DNA of 64,000 nt, from assembly GCA_028289605.1 (NCBI GenBank), contig JANQON010000006.1, forward strand, positions 248,001-312,000. Direction: 5' to 3'. Position numbers and translations under genes: made by a program. This stretch comes from Hyphococcus sp. (GTDB lineage: Bacteria > Pseudomonadota > Alphaproteobacteria > Caulobacterales > Parvularculaceae). The notes below the pieces were generated by a model. The model made no database searches, had not been told where the DNA came from, and was given only the letters and a program-made list of their open reading frames with translations. Of the stretch, positions 1-8,435 are shown in pieces (the stretch's first letter is position 1; each line of letters starts with the position of its first letter).

Positions 1-221
1 CCTGAGGTAAAGACGTAATCATACCGAGGCCGCATCGCATTGAGCGCCTCGACAATCGCGCTCTGTTCGTCTCCTACGATCCGCGCTTCAGCCAGCCTTA
101 TGGCGCGGCTCGTCAACCAACCGGCGAGATAGTGCATGTTTGCATCTCTGGTGCGGCCCGACAAAAGTTCGTCGCCAATGGCGAGGATCGCGGCGGTTTT
201 GCGGTTTTTCTTCTCGGTCAT
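1..221 (-). CDS. CinA-family molybdopterin-binding-domain protein (N-terminal part, truncated by window edge)
   Basis: About 73 N-terminal residues are visible, read leftwards from the ATG at 221. Residues 11-28 (AILAIGDELLSGRTRDAN) are the classic start of the MoaB/Mog-like molybdopterin-binding fold of the COG1058/CinA family. Stand-alone members are about 250 aa and lack the C-terminal nicotinamide-nucleotide amidase domain of full CinA. Whether that second domain is present cannot be seen. The role of stand-alone members is not settled, so no gene symbol is given. Confidence 0.8.
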   Translation of the reverse strand, partial: MTEKKNRKTAAILAIGDELLSGRTRDANMHYLAGWLTSRAIRLAEARIVGDEQSAIVEALNAMRPRYDYVFTS

Positions 222-276
222 GGCCGCACTTTAGGCCGCGGCGCGGCGCGACGCCAGCTGGATGACGAGGCCTCTT

Positions 277-1635
277 TTACTCACGCAGATAGGTCGACCC
301 GCCGATGGGTCCGACCCCGTTCGGCACGGGCACGTTGGTCAGTTGATAGTCTGCATTCAAAAACAAATCCGGCGATCCGGACATCTGAACTTTGCGCGCG
401 ACGATCGCCGTATAGGCTGAGGAATCAGCAATAGGCAGCGCAGAATCGATCAACAAGGTTCCCTTTTTTAGGTAGATCGTGCCCAAAAGCTCTCGGGCGT
501 TGGCGCTTTCAATCATATACGTCTCGCCGGCCCCAACCGAATCCGCTTCCCAAAAGAGCAATCCAGCCAAAGGGCCTGTTTCCGGCGCCTTCAGGTGGAC
601 GATGGAGGTTTTGTCAAAGTTGAATGTCGGAGAGGTCCCTTCAAGGTAGAAGCCCACGCCGTGGCCAAATACGCGGGCGCCCTTGTCGACGTGCAAATCT
701 CCGTCCTTGATCACATAAACGCCAGGCGCCAAGTGCACGTCGGCGTCTTGGTCGGAGATGTAGAGACCGCCGCAGTATACGCCCGGGAAAAGGTCGTATC
801 GCGTATATCCAGGCAATGTGCCGGGATTGGCACCGTCGAGGCCGGCGATTGTCTCGGCGATGATATTGTTGAGCTCGACGGAGTGTATTGGCGTCGTGTC
901 GCCGATGACCTTGTCATAGTGGTCGCATCCGCCGAACGCCGGGGGTGTTCTTTGCGACAAGGGGTCCTCGTAAGGCGGGCAATCCGTGATCGGCAACGGA
1001 TCGTAGTGCCGCCATCCGCCCTCATAGCCGCCGCTGGAGCAAATCATCTCCGCATTCAGCTTTGCCGATCCGGAGACGGAGACGCCGCGGGCGGCTGTCG
1101 AATTTGAGACAATTGCGCATTCGGGAGCCGTCAGCGTCGCACTCGTCTCAGCCCGAACCGCATCGTTTTGAGCAGTTTCGAGCGCAATGACGCATATATT
1201 CGAACCGCCCTTCGCCACGGCGGTGGAGGTCACTTCGATCGGCTGATTATAAGGAAAAATCTTCGTCAGGATCAGACCCGTCATCGCGCTTTGCGTGAGC
1301 GTGACGGTGACTTCGGCTTGGCCAATGTTGACGCGCGTTTCATGAACGAACGGACTCAGGTTGTACGGCGCCGCCACGTCGTTTTTGATCGCGCTATCGA
1401 CAATCGACTTGATGTTGGCTTCGCCGGCGTTCGCCAACAGGAATTCGCGGGCGCCGCGGGTCGCCAGAAGGTCGGCGACTTCCTTCAATCCGGCCCGCTG
1501 CGCGTTCCAGCGAGAGAAATCCAGCCCTGCGCCAACCAAGAACAAGAGTATCGGCCCGAGGACAGCCGTCATCAAAGCAATATTGCCGCGGCTGTCCCGG
1601 AGGAAGCATTGGGAGCGTAGTAGGTGCTTTTTCAT
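277..1635 (-). CDS. TadG-like (TadE/TadG family) membrane-anchored pilus-assembly protein with long secreted domain
   Basis: About 452 aa from the ATG at 1635. A longer TTG-initiated reading (1716) is possible but has no better ribosome site. The N-terminus is a basic stretch, then RGNIALMTAV and one hydrophobic helix (about residues 18-40) followed by GLDFSRW, which is the TadE/TadG-like N-terminal signature. The roughly 280-residue remainder is predicted outside the membrane and carries several cysteines (for example CPPYED, GGCDHYD, VYCGG). Repeated SGSAKL and HLAPGVYVI stretches look like a beta-helix. TadE/TadG proteins are Flp/Tad pilus minor pseudopilins, but no other tad gene is visible here. 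Family call good, exact role uncertain. Confidence 0.7.
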   Translation of the reverse strand: MKKHLLRSQCFLRDSRGNIALMTAVLGPILLFLVGAGLDFSRWNAQRAGLKEVADLLATRGAREFLLANAGEANIKSIVDSAIKNDVAAPYNLSPFVHETRVNIGQAEVTVTLTQSAMTGLILTKIFPYNQPIEVTSTAVAKGGSNICVIALETAQNDAVRAETSATLTAPECAIVSNSTAARGVSVSGSAKLNAEMICSSGGYEGGWRHYDPLPITDCPPYEDPLSQRTPPAFGGCDHYDKVIGDTTPIHSVELNNIIAETIAGLDGANPGTLPGYTRYDLFPGVYCGGLYISDQDADVHLAPGVYVIKDGDLHVDKGARVFGHGVGFYLEGTSPTFNFDKTSIVHLKAPETGPLAGLLFWEADSVGAGETYMIESANARELLGTIYLKKGTLLIDSALPIADSSAYTAIVARKVQMSGSPDLFLNADYQLTNVPVPNGVGPIGGSTYLRE

Positions 1636-1733
1636 TACCTTGCCGATGAGGAGATCCTTATTTCCTCCTCCCGCAGTGTTTTTCTTGATCCGCGAAGGAT
1701 AAATTTTTATGAGCAAAGATAGTAAATTCTGCT

Positions 1734-1748
1734 TTAACCTTCCGTAAA
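1734..1748 (-). promoter_or_regulatory. CtrA-like box (one mismatch) upstream of TadG-like gene
   Basis: Reads TTTA-N7-TTAA on the minus strand, one base from the CtrA consensus TTAA-N7-TTAA. It lies about 100 bases upstream of the ATG at 1635 in an AT-rich gap (1636-1838) that also contains the sfsA promoter region. Pilus genes are known CtrA targets in Caulobacter. The match here is by eye only and could be chance. Confidence 0.35.
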
Positions 1749-1838
1749 CTAATTAGCCTTCGCGCCTATGTTCATTGGCAAAATCCAAGAGTCTTAAGTG
1801 ATTGCTTCCCCTCCGTTGTTAACGAAAATCAACGCCAC

Positions 1839-2546
1839 ATGAGATTTCCTGCACCACTTCTGCAGGGTGAATTACTGCGTCGATACAAACGCTTTCTGGC
1901 CGACATTCGCCTACAAGACGGACGGGAGATAACAGCCCACTGCGCCAATCCCGGTTCCATGTTGGGCGTCGCCGTTCCAGGCGCACGCGCCTGGGTTAGC
2001 GAACATCACGGGAGCGGGCGCAAACTGCCTTACTCATGGCAACTGGCCGAGGTTAACGGCGTCCTCATTCCGGTGAACACCTCAAACCCCAACCGGATTG
2101 TCGCCGAGGCGCTCGATGCGAAGACAATCCCGGAACTCGCCGGTTACAAGCATGTGCGTCCGGAGTTGAAGTACGGGGAAAACAGCCGGGTCGACTTCTT
2201 TCTGGAGGGCGGGCGGCGGCGGAAGCCTTGTTACGTGGAAGTGAAAAACGTGCACCTTTCCCGTCGCGCGGGACTCTCTGAGTTTCCGGACTCTGTAACA
2301 GCTCGCGGCGCGAAGCATCTTCGCGAACTCATGACGGTAAGACAAAACGGCGCCCGCGCCGTGATGCTTTTTGTTGTCCAGCGCGACGACTGCGCGCGCT
2401 TTCGGCCCGCCGCCGACATCGACCCAGTATACGCTGCAACCCTTGCGGAGGCGTCAGACGCCGGCGTTGAATTATTGTGCTATGATTGCGAAGTCTCGAC
2501 CGCTGAGGTAGTGCTGCGGAAACCGCTAAGAATAGAGCCTGCTTGA
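1839..2546 (+). CDS. sfsA: SfsA, sugar fermentation stimulation protein homologue
   Basis: 235 aa, the normal family length. HCANPGSM (residues 34-41) is the family signature of the N-terminal OB-like domain. SRVDF (116-120) followed by YVEVKNV (132-138) gives the D...ExK arrangement of the nuclease-like C-terminal domain. In E. coli SfsA is linked to maltose gene expression and binds DNA; whether the nuclease-like site is active is not established. The stop codon overlaps the start of map by one base (TGATG), so the two genes are translationally coupled. Confidence 0.93.
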   Translation: MRFPAPLLQGELLRRYKRFLADIRLQDGREITAHCANPGSMLGVAVPGARAWVSEHHGSGRKLPYSWQLAEVNGVLIPVNTSNPNRIVAEALDAKTIPELAGYKHVRPELKYGENSRVDFFLEGGRRRKPCYVEVKNVHLSRRAGLSEFPDSVTARGAKHLRELMTVRQNGARAVMLFVVQRDDCARFRPAADIDPVYAATLAEASDAGVELLCYDCEVSTAEVVLRKPLRIEPA

Positions 2547-3394
2547 TGACAGAACACGTGCTCGAAAACGAAACGCTGATCCGGACGGGCGCAATCCGCC
2601 GGCATCCTCCAGAAGCCTTCGATGGCATGCGAAAAGCCGGCGAATTGGCCGCGGCCTGCCTCGACATGATTTCGCAACACGTATCGCCCGGCGTCACGAC
2701 CGAAGCGCTCGATAATCGCATCAGAGAATTCGTGTTTGATCATCACGCCTTGTCGGCGACAATCGGGTATCGGGGATATCGGCATGCGAGCTGCATTTCT
2801 CTGAATCATGTGATTTGCCACGGCATTCCGAGCCCCAAGGCGCTCAAAAACGGCGACATTTTGAATATCGACGTGACTGTTATCGTCGACGGCTGGCACG
2901 GGGACACGAGCCGAATGTTCTTCGCCGGAGAGCCGAAGGTGAAAGCCCGCCGCCTGGTCGAAACAACCTACGACGCCATGATGGCGGGAATCTCAGTCAT
3001 TCGGCCAGGCGCGACGCTTTACGATATTGGCAAGGCGATCCAGGAGCTTGCCGAAGCGCAAGGCTTTTCTGTTGTGCGCGACTTCTGCGGACATGGGCTT
3101 GGCGAGGTTTTCCACGACGCACCGAATGTCGTTCATTACGCGGAATACAAAGACAGGCTCGGAGGCCTGCACAAAGCCGCCGACACTGAGTTGTTGCCGG
3201 GCATGTTTTTCACAGTCGAGCCCATGATAAATGAAGGCAAACCCGACGTGAAACTGTTAAAGGACAACTGGACCGCCGTTTCTCGAGACAAATCTCTGTC
3301 TGCGCAGTTTGAACACTCTGTCGGCGTCACCGAAGACGGCGTTGAGATATTCACGACAAGTCCCGGGGGATTGCACCAACCGCCTTATCTCTGA
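2546..3394 (+). CDS. map: Methionine aminopeptidase, type I
   Basis: 282 aa from the ATG at 2546, which overlaps the sfsA stop codon; an in-frame TTG lies one codon upstream. The enzyme removes the N-terminal methionine from nascent proteins in the cytoplasm. All five metal ligands are visible: Asp109 and Asp120 (NIDVTVIVDGWHGDTSRM), His183 (GHGLGEVFH), Glu225 (FTVEPM) and Glu256 (QFEHS). His92 (CHGIP) matches the substrate-contact histidine. There is no N-terminal zinc-finger extension, so it is the short bacterial type Ia form. The slightly long N-terminus is common in alphaproteobacteria. Confidence 0.97.
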   Translation: MTEHVLENETLIRTGAIRRHPPEAFDGMRKAGELAAACLDMISQHVSPGVTTEALDNRIREFVFDHHALSATIGYRGYRHASCISLNHVICHGIPSPKALKNGDILNIDVTVIVDGWHGDTSRMFFAGEPKVKARRLVETTYDAMMAGISVIRPGATLYDIGKAIQELAEAQGFSVVRDFCGHGLGEVFHDAPNVVHYAEYKDRLGGLHKAADTELLPGMFFTVEPMINEGKPDVKLLKDNWTAVSRDKSLSAQFEHSVGVTEDGVEIFTTSPGGLHQPPYL

Positions 3395-3419
3395 CCCCAA
3401 GCACATGGGAGAATCGCCT

Positions 3420-3860
3420 ATGTCCAACCTCATCAGCTACCTGACGTTCAAGGATCCGCGCGAAGCGATAGCGTTCTATGAGAAAACGCTGCCGAATGCG
3501 AAATGCGATCTTGTTATGGATGGTCCAGGCGGTTCCGTGATGCACGCGGAAATGTCGGTCAATGGCGCTCGCCTGATGCTCTCGGGCGAATGGCCGGGAA
3601 TGGCGGAAGCGAACGAAGGCATCTCGCCAGTCAATTTCATGCTCTATGTCGATGACGCTGACGCTGCATATCGTCATGCGATCGAGAACGGCATGACCTC
3701 TGTATTCGAACCGGCCGATCAATTCTGGGGCGACCGCAACGCGGCCGTCCGCGATCCATATGGATATCGCTGGACGTTTGGTCATGTCGTCGAAGACGTT
3801 CCCTCGGACGAACTGGAAAAGCGCGCCGCAGAATTCGCCAAGCAGATGGCGCAGGGCTGA
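3420..3860 (+). CDS. VOC superfamily (glyoxalase/PhnB-like) protein
   Basis: 146 aa from the ATG at 3420, preceded by GGGAGA. An upstream start in the same frame would overlap map and is unlikely. It has the paired beta-alpha-beta-beta-beta layout of vicinal-oxygen-chelate proteins: [19 protein letters not shown] opens the first module, and [19 protein letters not shown] opens the second. [20 protein letters not shown] is typical of the PhnB / 3-demethylubiquinone methyltransferase-like subgroup. The substrate cannot be inferred. It lies 25 bases after map and upstream of radC on the same strand. Confidence 0.85.
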   Translation: MSNLISYLTFKDPREAIAFYEKTLPNAKCDLVMDGPGGSVMHAEMSVNGARLMLSGEWPGMAEANEGISPVNFMLYVDDADAAYRHAIENGMTSVFEPADQFWGDRNAAVRDPYGYRWTFGHVVEDVPSDELEKRAAEFAKQMAQG

Positions 3861-3949
3861 ACCCCAGAGAACGCGCAATCGCTTCTTCGACACCAACAGC
3901 TGATCAAGAAGACCGACCCGGCGGACATGCGTCGGGTCACCGTACGCGC

Positions 3950-4591
3950 TTGCGCGAGCGCTTTATCAAAGCAGGGGTTGGCGCTCTGCAGGACTACGAA
4001 TTGATGGAACTGATCCTGTTCCGGGTCATTCCTAGACGAGATGTCAAGCCGCTGGCAAAAGCGCTTCTCACAACATTTGGCGGATTTGCCGAAGCGCTTT
4101 CCGCCCCGGTGAGTCGATTGAAAGAAGTCAACGGGGTTTCCGAAGCTGTCGCGACAGAGCTCAAGATCATTCAGGCGGCGTCAATCAAGCTGTCTCAGGA
4201 GCGAGTGTTGAAGCGACCCGTAATATCGTCCTGGAACGACCTTCTCGCCTATTGTCGCGCAGCCATGGCCGATGAAAAAACCGAATTGTTTCGCGTTCTC
4301 TTCCTCGACAAAAAGAACATCCTGATGGCCGATGAAGTGCAACAACGCGGCACGGTCGACCACACGCCTGTTTATCCGCGCGAAGTCGTTAAGCGAGCGC
4401 TTGAACTCGGCGCATCCGCCATAATCCTCGTTCACAATCACCCGTCAGGGGACCCGACGCCCTCTAAGGCGGACATTGAGATGACGCGGCAAGTCGTAAA
4501 TGCGGCCGCTGCGCTTGACATCCGGGTTCATGACCACCTGGTCATCGGCCATGATCGTCATTCCAGCTTTAAATCGCTAGGTCTTCTTTAG
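3950..4591 (+). CDS. radC: RadC family (UPF0758) JAMM/MPN-domain protein
   Basis: Helix-hairpin-helix-like N-terminus ([35 protein letters not shown]), then a JAMM metalloprotease-like domain with [16 protein letters not shown], which supplies the His-x-His-x10-Asp zinc site. RadC is historically tied to DNA repair, but its function is unproven. The only ATG/GTG/TTG start in the frame is the TTG at 3950. It cuts through the conserved motif [10 protein letters not shown], which begins at 3935 in the same open frame. The frame stays open back through a CTG at 3857 that overlaps the stop of the VOC gene, so a non-standard start is likely. The true protein is probably 5 to 31 residues longer than given. 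Confidence 0.85.
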   Translation: MRERFIKAGVGALQDYELMELILFRVIPRRDVKPLAKALLTTFGGFAEALSAPVSRLKEVNGVSEAVATELKIIQAASIKLSQERVLKRPVISSWNDLLAYCRAAMADEKTELFRVLFLDKKNILMADEVQQRGTVDHTPVYPREVVKRALELGASAIILVHNHPSGDPTPSKADIEMTRQVVNAAAALDIRVHDHLVIGHDRHSSFKSLGLL

Positions 4592-4649
4592 GCCCAGCTC
4601 ACCGTTGCACGCCGAATAAGCGGACGTCCGCAGGCCGGGTTGGCGACGA

Positions 4650-5642
4650 TTACGGCTCGGTCCCATAGATGCCGACGCGCGTTTCGACCGCCGTCTTCAC
4701 CCCCCGGAACATGCCGGCCGAGTTGAACGCCATTGCATAGTCGCCGTCCTTTCCGAGAACAATCACGCCGCCTTCGGCGTTCATGCCCGTGAGGCGGTTG
4801 TGAATCATGTCGCGCGTCGCATCTTCCACGGATCGTTCGCCATACTCGACCTGGGCGCATATGTCTCTGGCGAGCGTCAGCCGGATAAAGAACTCTCCGT
4901 GCCCCGTCGCAGAAACTGCGCAGGATGCGTTGTCCGCATACGTGCCCGCGCCGATAATCGGAGAATCGCCGACGCGTCCCCATTGCTTCATCGTCATGCC
5001 GCCGGTGGAAGTTCCCGCCGCCAGGTTCCCTGCCGCGTCAAGGGCAACGGCGCCGACGGTTCCAAATTTCCGATCTATCGAAAGCTCGCCTTTTTGCTGG
5101 CTCTTGTCCTTCGCAATAGCTTTCTGCAGCGCGTCCCATCGCTTCTCTGTGTAGAAATAATCCGGGTCAACGCGTTCAATACCCTGTTCTTCAGCAAAAG
5201 CCTCCGCGCCTTCACGGGCGAACATGACGTGGCGGGAGTCCTCCATAACGGCGCGCGCCAGTTTAATCGGGTTCTTAACCGTCGTGACGCCCGCAACGGC
5301 GCCAGCGTTCTTGGTGGCGCCGTCCATGACCGACGCATCCAGTTCGTTTTTTCCCTCTCGCGTGAATACAGCGCCCTTGCCCGCGTTGAACATCGGCGCA
5401 TCCTCCAGGATCACGATGGCGGCCTCAACGGCGTCGAGGGCGGCGCCCCCTTCATCCAACACCGCGTAGCCGGCATCCAGCGCCTCGGTGAGTTTGTCTC
5501 TGAAGGCGGCTTCCTCTTCGGCGGAGTATCGACCGCGCTCCAATGCGCCTGCGCCGCCGTGGATGACTATCGCTATCGGCCGTTCGGCCGCAGCAACAGA
5601 AGCGGTAGCGAGTGTTACGAAGAGCAATAAGATGAATTTCAC
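4650..5642 (-). CDS. Secreted isoaspartyl peptidase / L-asparaginase (Ntn-hydrolase)
   Basis: 330 aa from the GTG at 5642, chosen because AAGGAGG sits 8 bases upstream; an in-frame ATG further upstream has no such site. Residues 1-19 (MKFILLLFVTLATASVAAA) are a signal peptide, so the enzyme is periplasmic or exported. IVIHGGAG (26-33) opens the mature domain. FGTVGAVALD places the autocatalytic cleavage site and nucleophile at Thr195, followed by GTSTGG. Family members self-cleave into alpha and beta chains and hydrolyse beta-aspartyl dipeptides and asparagine. Converges with radC; no clear terminator in the gap. Confidence 0.9.
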   Translation of the reverse strand: MKFILLLFVTLATASVAAAERPIAIVIHGGAGALERGRYSAEEEAAFRDKLTEALDAGYAVLDEGGAALDAVEAAIVILEDAPMFNAGKGAVFTREGKNELDASVMDGATKNAGAVAGVTTVKNPIKLARAVMEDSRHVMFAREGAEAFAEEQGIERVDPDYFYTEKRWDALQKAIAKDKSQQKGELSIDRKFGTVGAVALDAAGNLAAGTSTGGMTMKQWGRVGDSPIIGAGTYADNASCAVSATGHGEFFIRLTLARDICAQVEYGERSVEDATRDMIHNRLTGMNAEGGVIVLGKDGDYAMAFNSAGMFRGVKTAVETRVGIYGTEP

Positions 5643-5705
5643 GGCGACGCCTCCTTGCTGATGAGCAAGCATTGACGAAGGACACCGCCAGATCAAGCGT
5701 GTCGA

Positions 5706-7418
5706 CTAATCGATTTCAGGCAACAGCATTCGTTGAGCGCGCCACTGTTCAACAATGCGCGCGATGAATCCGTCATCCTCAAGGTCGACCGACCATCCGT
5801 CCGAGAAACTCGCCGTGAGGCTGCGCGGCACTGCGTTCAGCGGCAGAGCGTCAAATCGAATGCGGGTCGGCATGGGAACGCCCTCGCCGACGGCGATCGC
5901 TTCGCCAAGCCCGAGAGACGGTAAGCAGCTCAGAAGGCTGGTTGATGCGTCTGGCACGGCTGCGCGCAGCGCGTCCTGGTCCGCCTGGTTTGCAAGACGC
6001 ATCGCGAAGATTGTGTTGCACTGCGAGAGCACGGTCGGATCCAGTTCCGTGGGCCGTTGCGAGGCCACCCAGAGCGCAACGCCGACTTTTCGGCCCTCCT
6101 TCGCAAGACGAATGATGGACCGTCTGGTGGGGCCGAACCCCTCGTCCGGGTCTGCCGGCGCGTAGCGGTGCGCGTCCTCGCAAACGATAGCGATCGGCGC
6201 CGCGCCGTTGCTCCATAAACCGAATTCGAAGGCGAGACGCGTCACGACGGAAACAACGACCTGTACAACTTCGCTGGGCAGCCCGCCAAGCTCAATGACA
6301 GACACCGGTCGCCCGTCCACGGGAATACGGAAAAGCTGACTCAACAGCTCACTCAAATTGTCTTGAACGGTGAGCCCGCCGAACATGAAGCCATAGCGGG
6401 CGTCCTGGCTGATTGTGTACAGTCTGTTTCGCAGGCGCTTGTACGGGCCGGTGTTTTTCGTTGAGTCGAGTCCGCCAAGCGCTTTGTCGATCAGTCCAAG
6501 CAATTCCGAAATGCGGTACGGCGACGGCGTATCCACCGTCACCGCGCCGGTATCTGCGCGCAGGCGCGACTGAATTCGACTTGCGCCGGACATGTTCATT
6601 TTCTTGGCGGTGGGAATGAGGTCCGCAAGAAGCTCAATTTCTTCAGCATATCCGGACTTTCCGGGATAGAGCACTTCCACCAGCTCATCAAATGTGAGCA
6701 TCCAGTAAGGCAGCGTAAAGGTCGTCGGATCCAGCACAAAGGCGCGATCATCGAAGCTCTTCGAAAACTCATTGTGCGGATCGAGCACGACGATATGTCC
6801 GTGCGGAAACCGCTCCAGCACGGACCGCAACAAGAGCGCGATCGCGCAGGATTTCCCTGCGCCGGTGGTGCCGACGACCGCGCAGTGGCGAGAAAATATT
6901 TCATCGACATTGACCGTCGCCGGAATTTGCGTGTCTTGTTTGACGACGCCAATCCTGACGCTCGAAGTGCCGTTGATGGAAAAAAGCGCCGTCAGCTCAT
7001 CGCGAGTCGCAACGTGAACGCCGTCACCCAACGTCGGATATGTGGACACGCCGCGCTTAAATCGGGCTGGCGCGTTGATGGTTGGCCGCGTAAATTCGCC
7101 AATAAGCTCAATCTCGACAATTCGGATAGTCTGCACGGCGTTGTCGTGAGACGGCGCCGGCACGCTCATGGCGGATACGAGGCCGAGAACGATAGCGTGA
7201 CCGGCGTCCACGCTCATGATTGCGCCGAGCTGTGGTTTGATGTCGCGCTCTTCGTCTTCGCGGTCCGGTTCTAGCAATACCAGCGCATGCGAGCCGGTAA
7301 CTGAAATTACGGCGCCGATGCGCGGCTTTTCCTGAAACGCTGTATCAAACGCTTCCGCCGTTGGCGCGGCGGTTCCTTTTTTGACAAGCGGCGACTTTCG
7401 CGTTGGGTTAGGCAACAT
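5706..7418 (-). CDS. HerA-like DNA-translocating ATPase (DUF87 family)
   Basis: 570 aa from the ATG at 7418, with GGAGG nearby. The start lies inside the last codons of the upstream histidine kinase (11-base overlap), so the two are translationally coupled. An N-terminal HAS-barrel-like region (about 30-160) precedes Walker A GTTGAGKS (183-190) and Walker B IVVLDPHNEF. Downstream, RRSIIRLAKEGRKVGVALWVASQRP is typical of HerA/FtsK hexameric pumps. Archaeal HerA works with the NurA nuclease; bacterial relatives occur in repair and defence. No NurA or other nuclease gene adjoins it here. Its partner and its DNA task are unknown. Confidence 0.87.
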   Translation of the reverse strand: MLPNPTRKSPLVKKGTAAPTAEAFDTAFQEKPRIGAVISVTGSHALVLLEPDREDEERDIKPQLGAIMSVDAGHAIVLGLVSAMSVPAPSHDNAVQTIRIVEIELIGEFTRPTINAPARFKRGVSTYPTLGDGVHVATRDELTALFSINGTSSVRIGVVKQDTQIPATVNVDEIFSRHCAVVGTTGAGKSCAIALLLRSVLERFPHGHIVVLDPHNEFSKSFDDRAFVLDPTTFTLPYWMLTFDELVEVLYPGKSGYAEEIELLADLIPTAKKMNMSGASRIQSRLRADTGAVTVDTPSPYRISELLGLIDKALGGLDSTKNTGPYKRLRNRLYTISQDARYGFMFGGLTVQDNLSELLSQLFRIPVDGRPVSVIELGGLPSEVVQVVVSVVTRLAFEFGLWSNGAAPIAIVCEDAHRYAPADPDEGFGPTRRSIIRLAKEGRKVGVALWVASQRPTELDPTVLSQCNTIFAMRLANQADQDALRAAVPDASTSLLSCLPSLGLGEAIAVGEGVPMPTRIRFDALPLNAVPRSLTASFSDGWSVDLEDDGFIARIVEQWRAQRMLLPEID

Positions 7419-8304
7419 CAGCCGCCTCCGCTTGATCATCGAGCGACGGGCTTTCTTCTTCGGAGCCTTCCGCTTCGGCGCTGTCAGGCATAACCAACCG
7501 GACCAATGTGCCGCGCCCTTCACGGCTGATGATGTGAAACTCGCCGCCTTGCATCTCGATAAAGGTCTTCGCGATGGCGTAGCCCACCCCGGGACCGCTT
7601 AGAGCGCGATCAAGCCCCTTGTGAGCTTCCGAGAAGATATCGAGGACGCCTTGAATCTCAGTCTCCGCCAAGCCGTCGCCCTCATCGCGAACCGCAATTT
7701 CCGGACGCCCAACCTCGTCGCGCGAGGCGCGCAATAACACGCGCCCGCCGTCTTCGCTTGCGTCAATCGCTGACTGCAGAACATGGTCCAACGCCTGTCC
7801 GGCGCGCGTTTCATCGCCCCAAGCATATATCTCGTCACCGTCGTCTCTGCGGTCGATCTTCACGCCCGCGGCGCGCGCTCTGACTTCAACCCGCTTTACG
7901 GCGTCGCTCAGCAATTGCCCGATGTCTAGTTCGTCGCTGGACAATTCAACATTGCCGCTTTCGACCGCAGCGATTTCAAGAATCGTATTGATATGCCCAA
8001 GTAACAAGTCGGCCGACTGAAGAATGTATTCAGCGTACTCAAAGCGTTGCTCTTCGCTGAGGTCATATTCGCCGTCGCCTCTCAGCATAGCGGCGAATCC
8101 CATGATGGCGTTAAGCGGTGTTCGCAATTCGTGGTTCATGTTGGCGAGGAACTCCGACCGGGCCTTGATAGCGGCCTCCGCCTGCGCGCGAGCGTTCTGT
8201 ACATCCAACTCGGCGCGCCGGCGGATGAGCTGTTCGCTCATCAACGACGCATAGTCCGCAAGGAGCGACCCTTCGGAGAGATGGAATAATTGAAGCGCGC
8301 GCAT
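7408..8304 (-). CDS. Cytosolic sensor histidine kinase with degenerate N-box
   Basis: 298 aa, no transmembrane segment and no recognisable PAS domain. A predicted coiled coil (about 25-50) leads into the HisKA motif [16 protein letters not shown] with His58. The ATPase domain has RDEGDGL (G1) and [12 protein letters not shown] (G2). The N-box reads [11 protein letters not shown], where the two asparagines of a usual NLLSNAIKF are replaced by His and Ser, so kinase activity may be weak. The C-terminal 30 residues are acidic and probably disordered. No response regulator is adjacent. It is the first gene of an operon with the HerA ATPase. Confidence 0.88.
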   Translation of the reverse strand: MRALQLFHLSEGSLLADYASLMSEQLIRRRAELDVQNARAQAEAAIKARSEFLANMNHELRTPLNAIMGFAAMLRGDGEYDLSEEQRFEYAEYILQSADLLLGHINTILEIAAVESGNVELSSDELDIGQLLSDAVKRVEVRARAAGVKIDRRDDGDEIYAWGDETRAGQALDHVLQSAIDASEDGGRVLLRASRDEVGRPEIAVRDEGDGLAETEIQGVLDIFSEAHKGLDRALSGPGVGYAIAKTFIEMQGGEFHIISREGRGTLVRLVMPDSAEAEGSEEESPSLDDQAEAADVA

Positions 8305-8336
8305 TGTTTCCTCGCGGAAAACCTAAGATGCAAGCG

Positions 8337-8351
8337 CTAACGCGTCGTTAA
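8337..8351 (-). promoter_or_regulatory. CtrA-like box upstream of the histidine kinase/HerA operon
   Basis: On the minus strand it reads TTAA-N7-TTAG, one mismatch from TTAA-N7-TTAA, and ends 33 bases from the start codon at 8304. Two further GTTAAC hexamers lie at 8375-8380 and 8393-8398; with their flanks they form an inverted repeat CGTTAAC-N12-GTTAACG. By-eye match; cell-cycle control is an inference. Confidence 0.4.
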
Positions 8352-8435
8352 GCACCGGACTCCCGCGGCGGGACGTTAACAATCAATGAATCGTTAACGA
8401 AACAGCGTCGTCCGCCAGGTACTACTGACTAAGCC

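Noticed and set aside
1636-1716. Longer start for the TadG-like protein at 1716
   Set aside because: It needs a TTG start and adds residues rich in Lys/Gly that do not resemble the TadE/TadG N-terminus; the ATG at 1635 is preferred, without certainty.
5706-8304. HerA pair as a phage-defence system
   Set aside because: No nuclease, SIR2, DUF4297 or other effector next to HerA, and the neighbours are housekeeping genes; kept only as an unexplained HerA-kinase pair.
8374-8399. GTTAAC inverted repeat as a second CtrA full site
   Set aside because: The two TTAA cores are 14 bases apart, not 7, so it does not fit the CtrA spacing; noted only as part of the promoter region.
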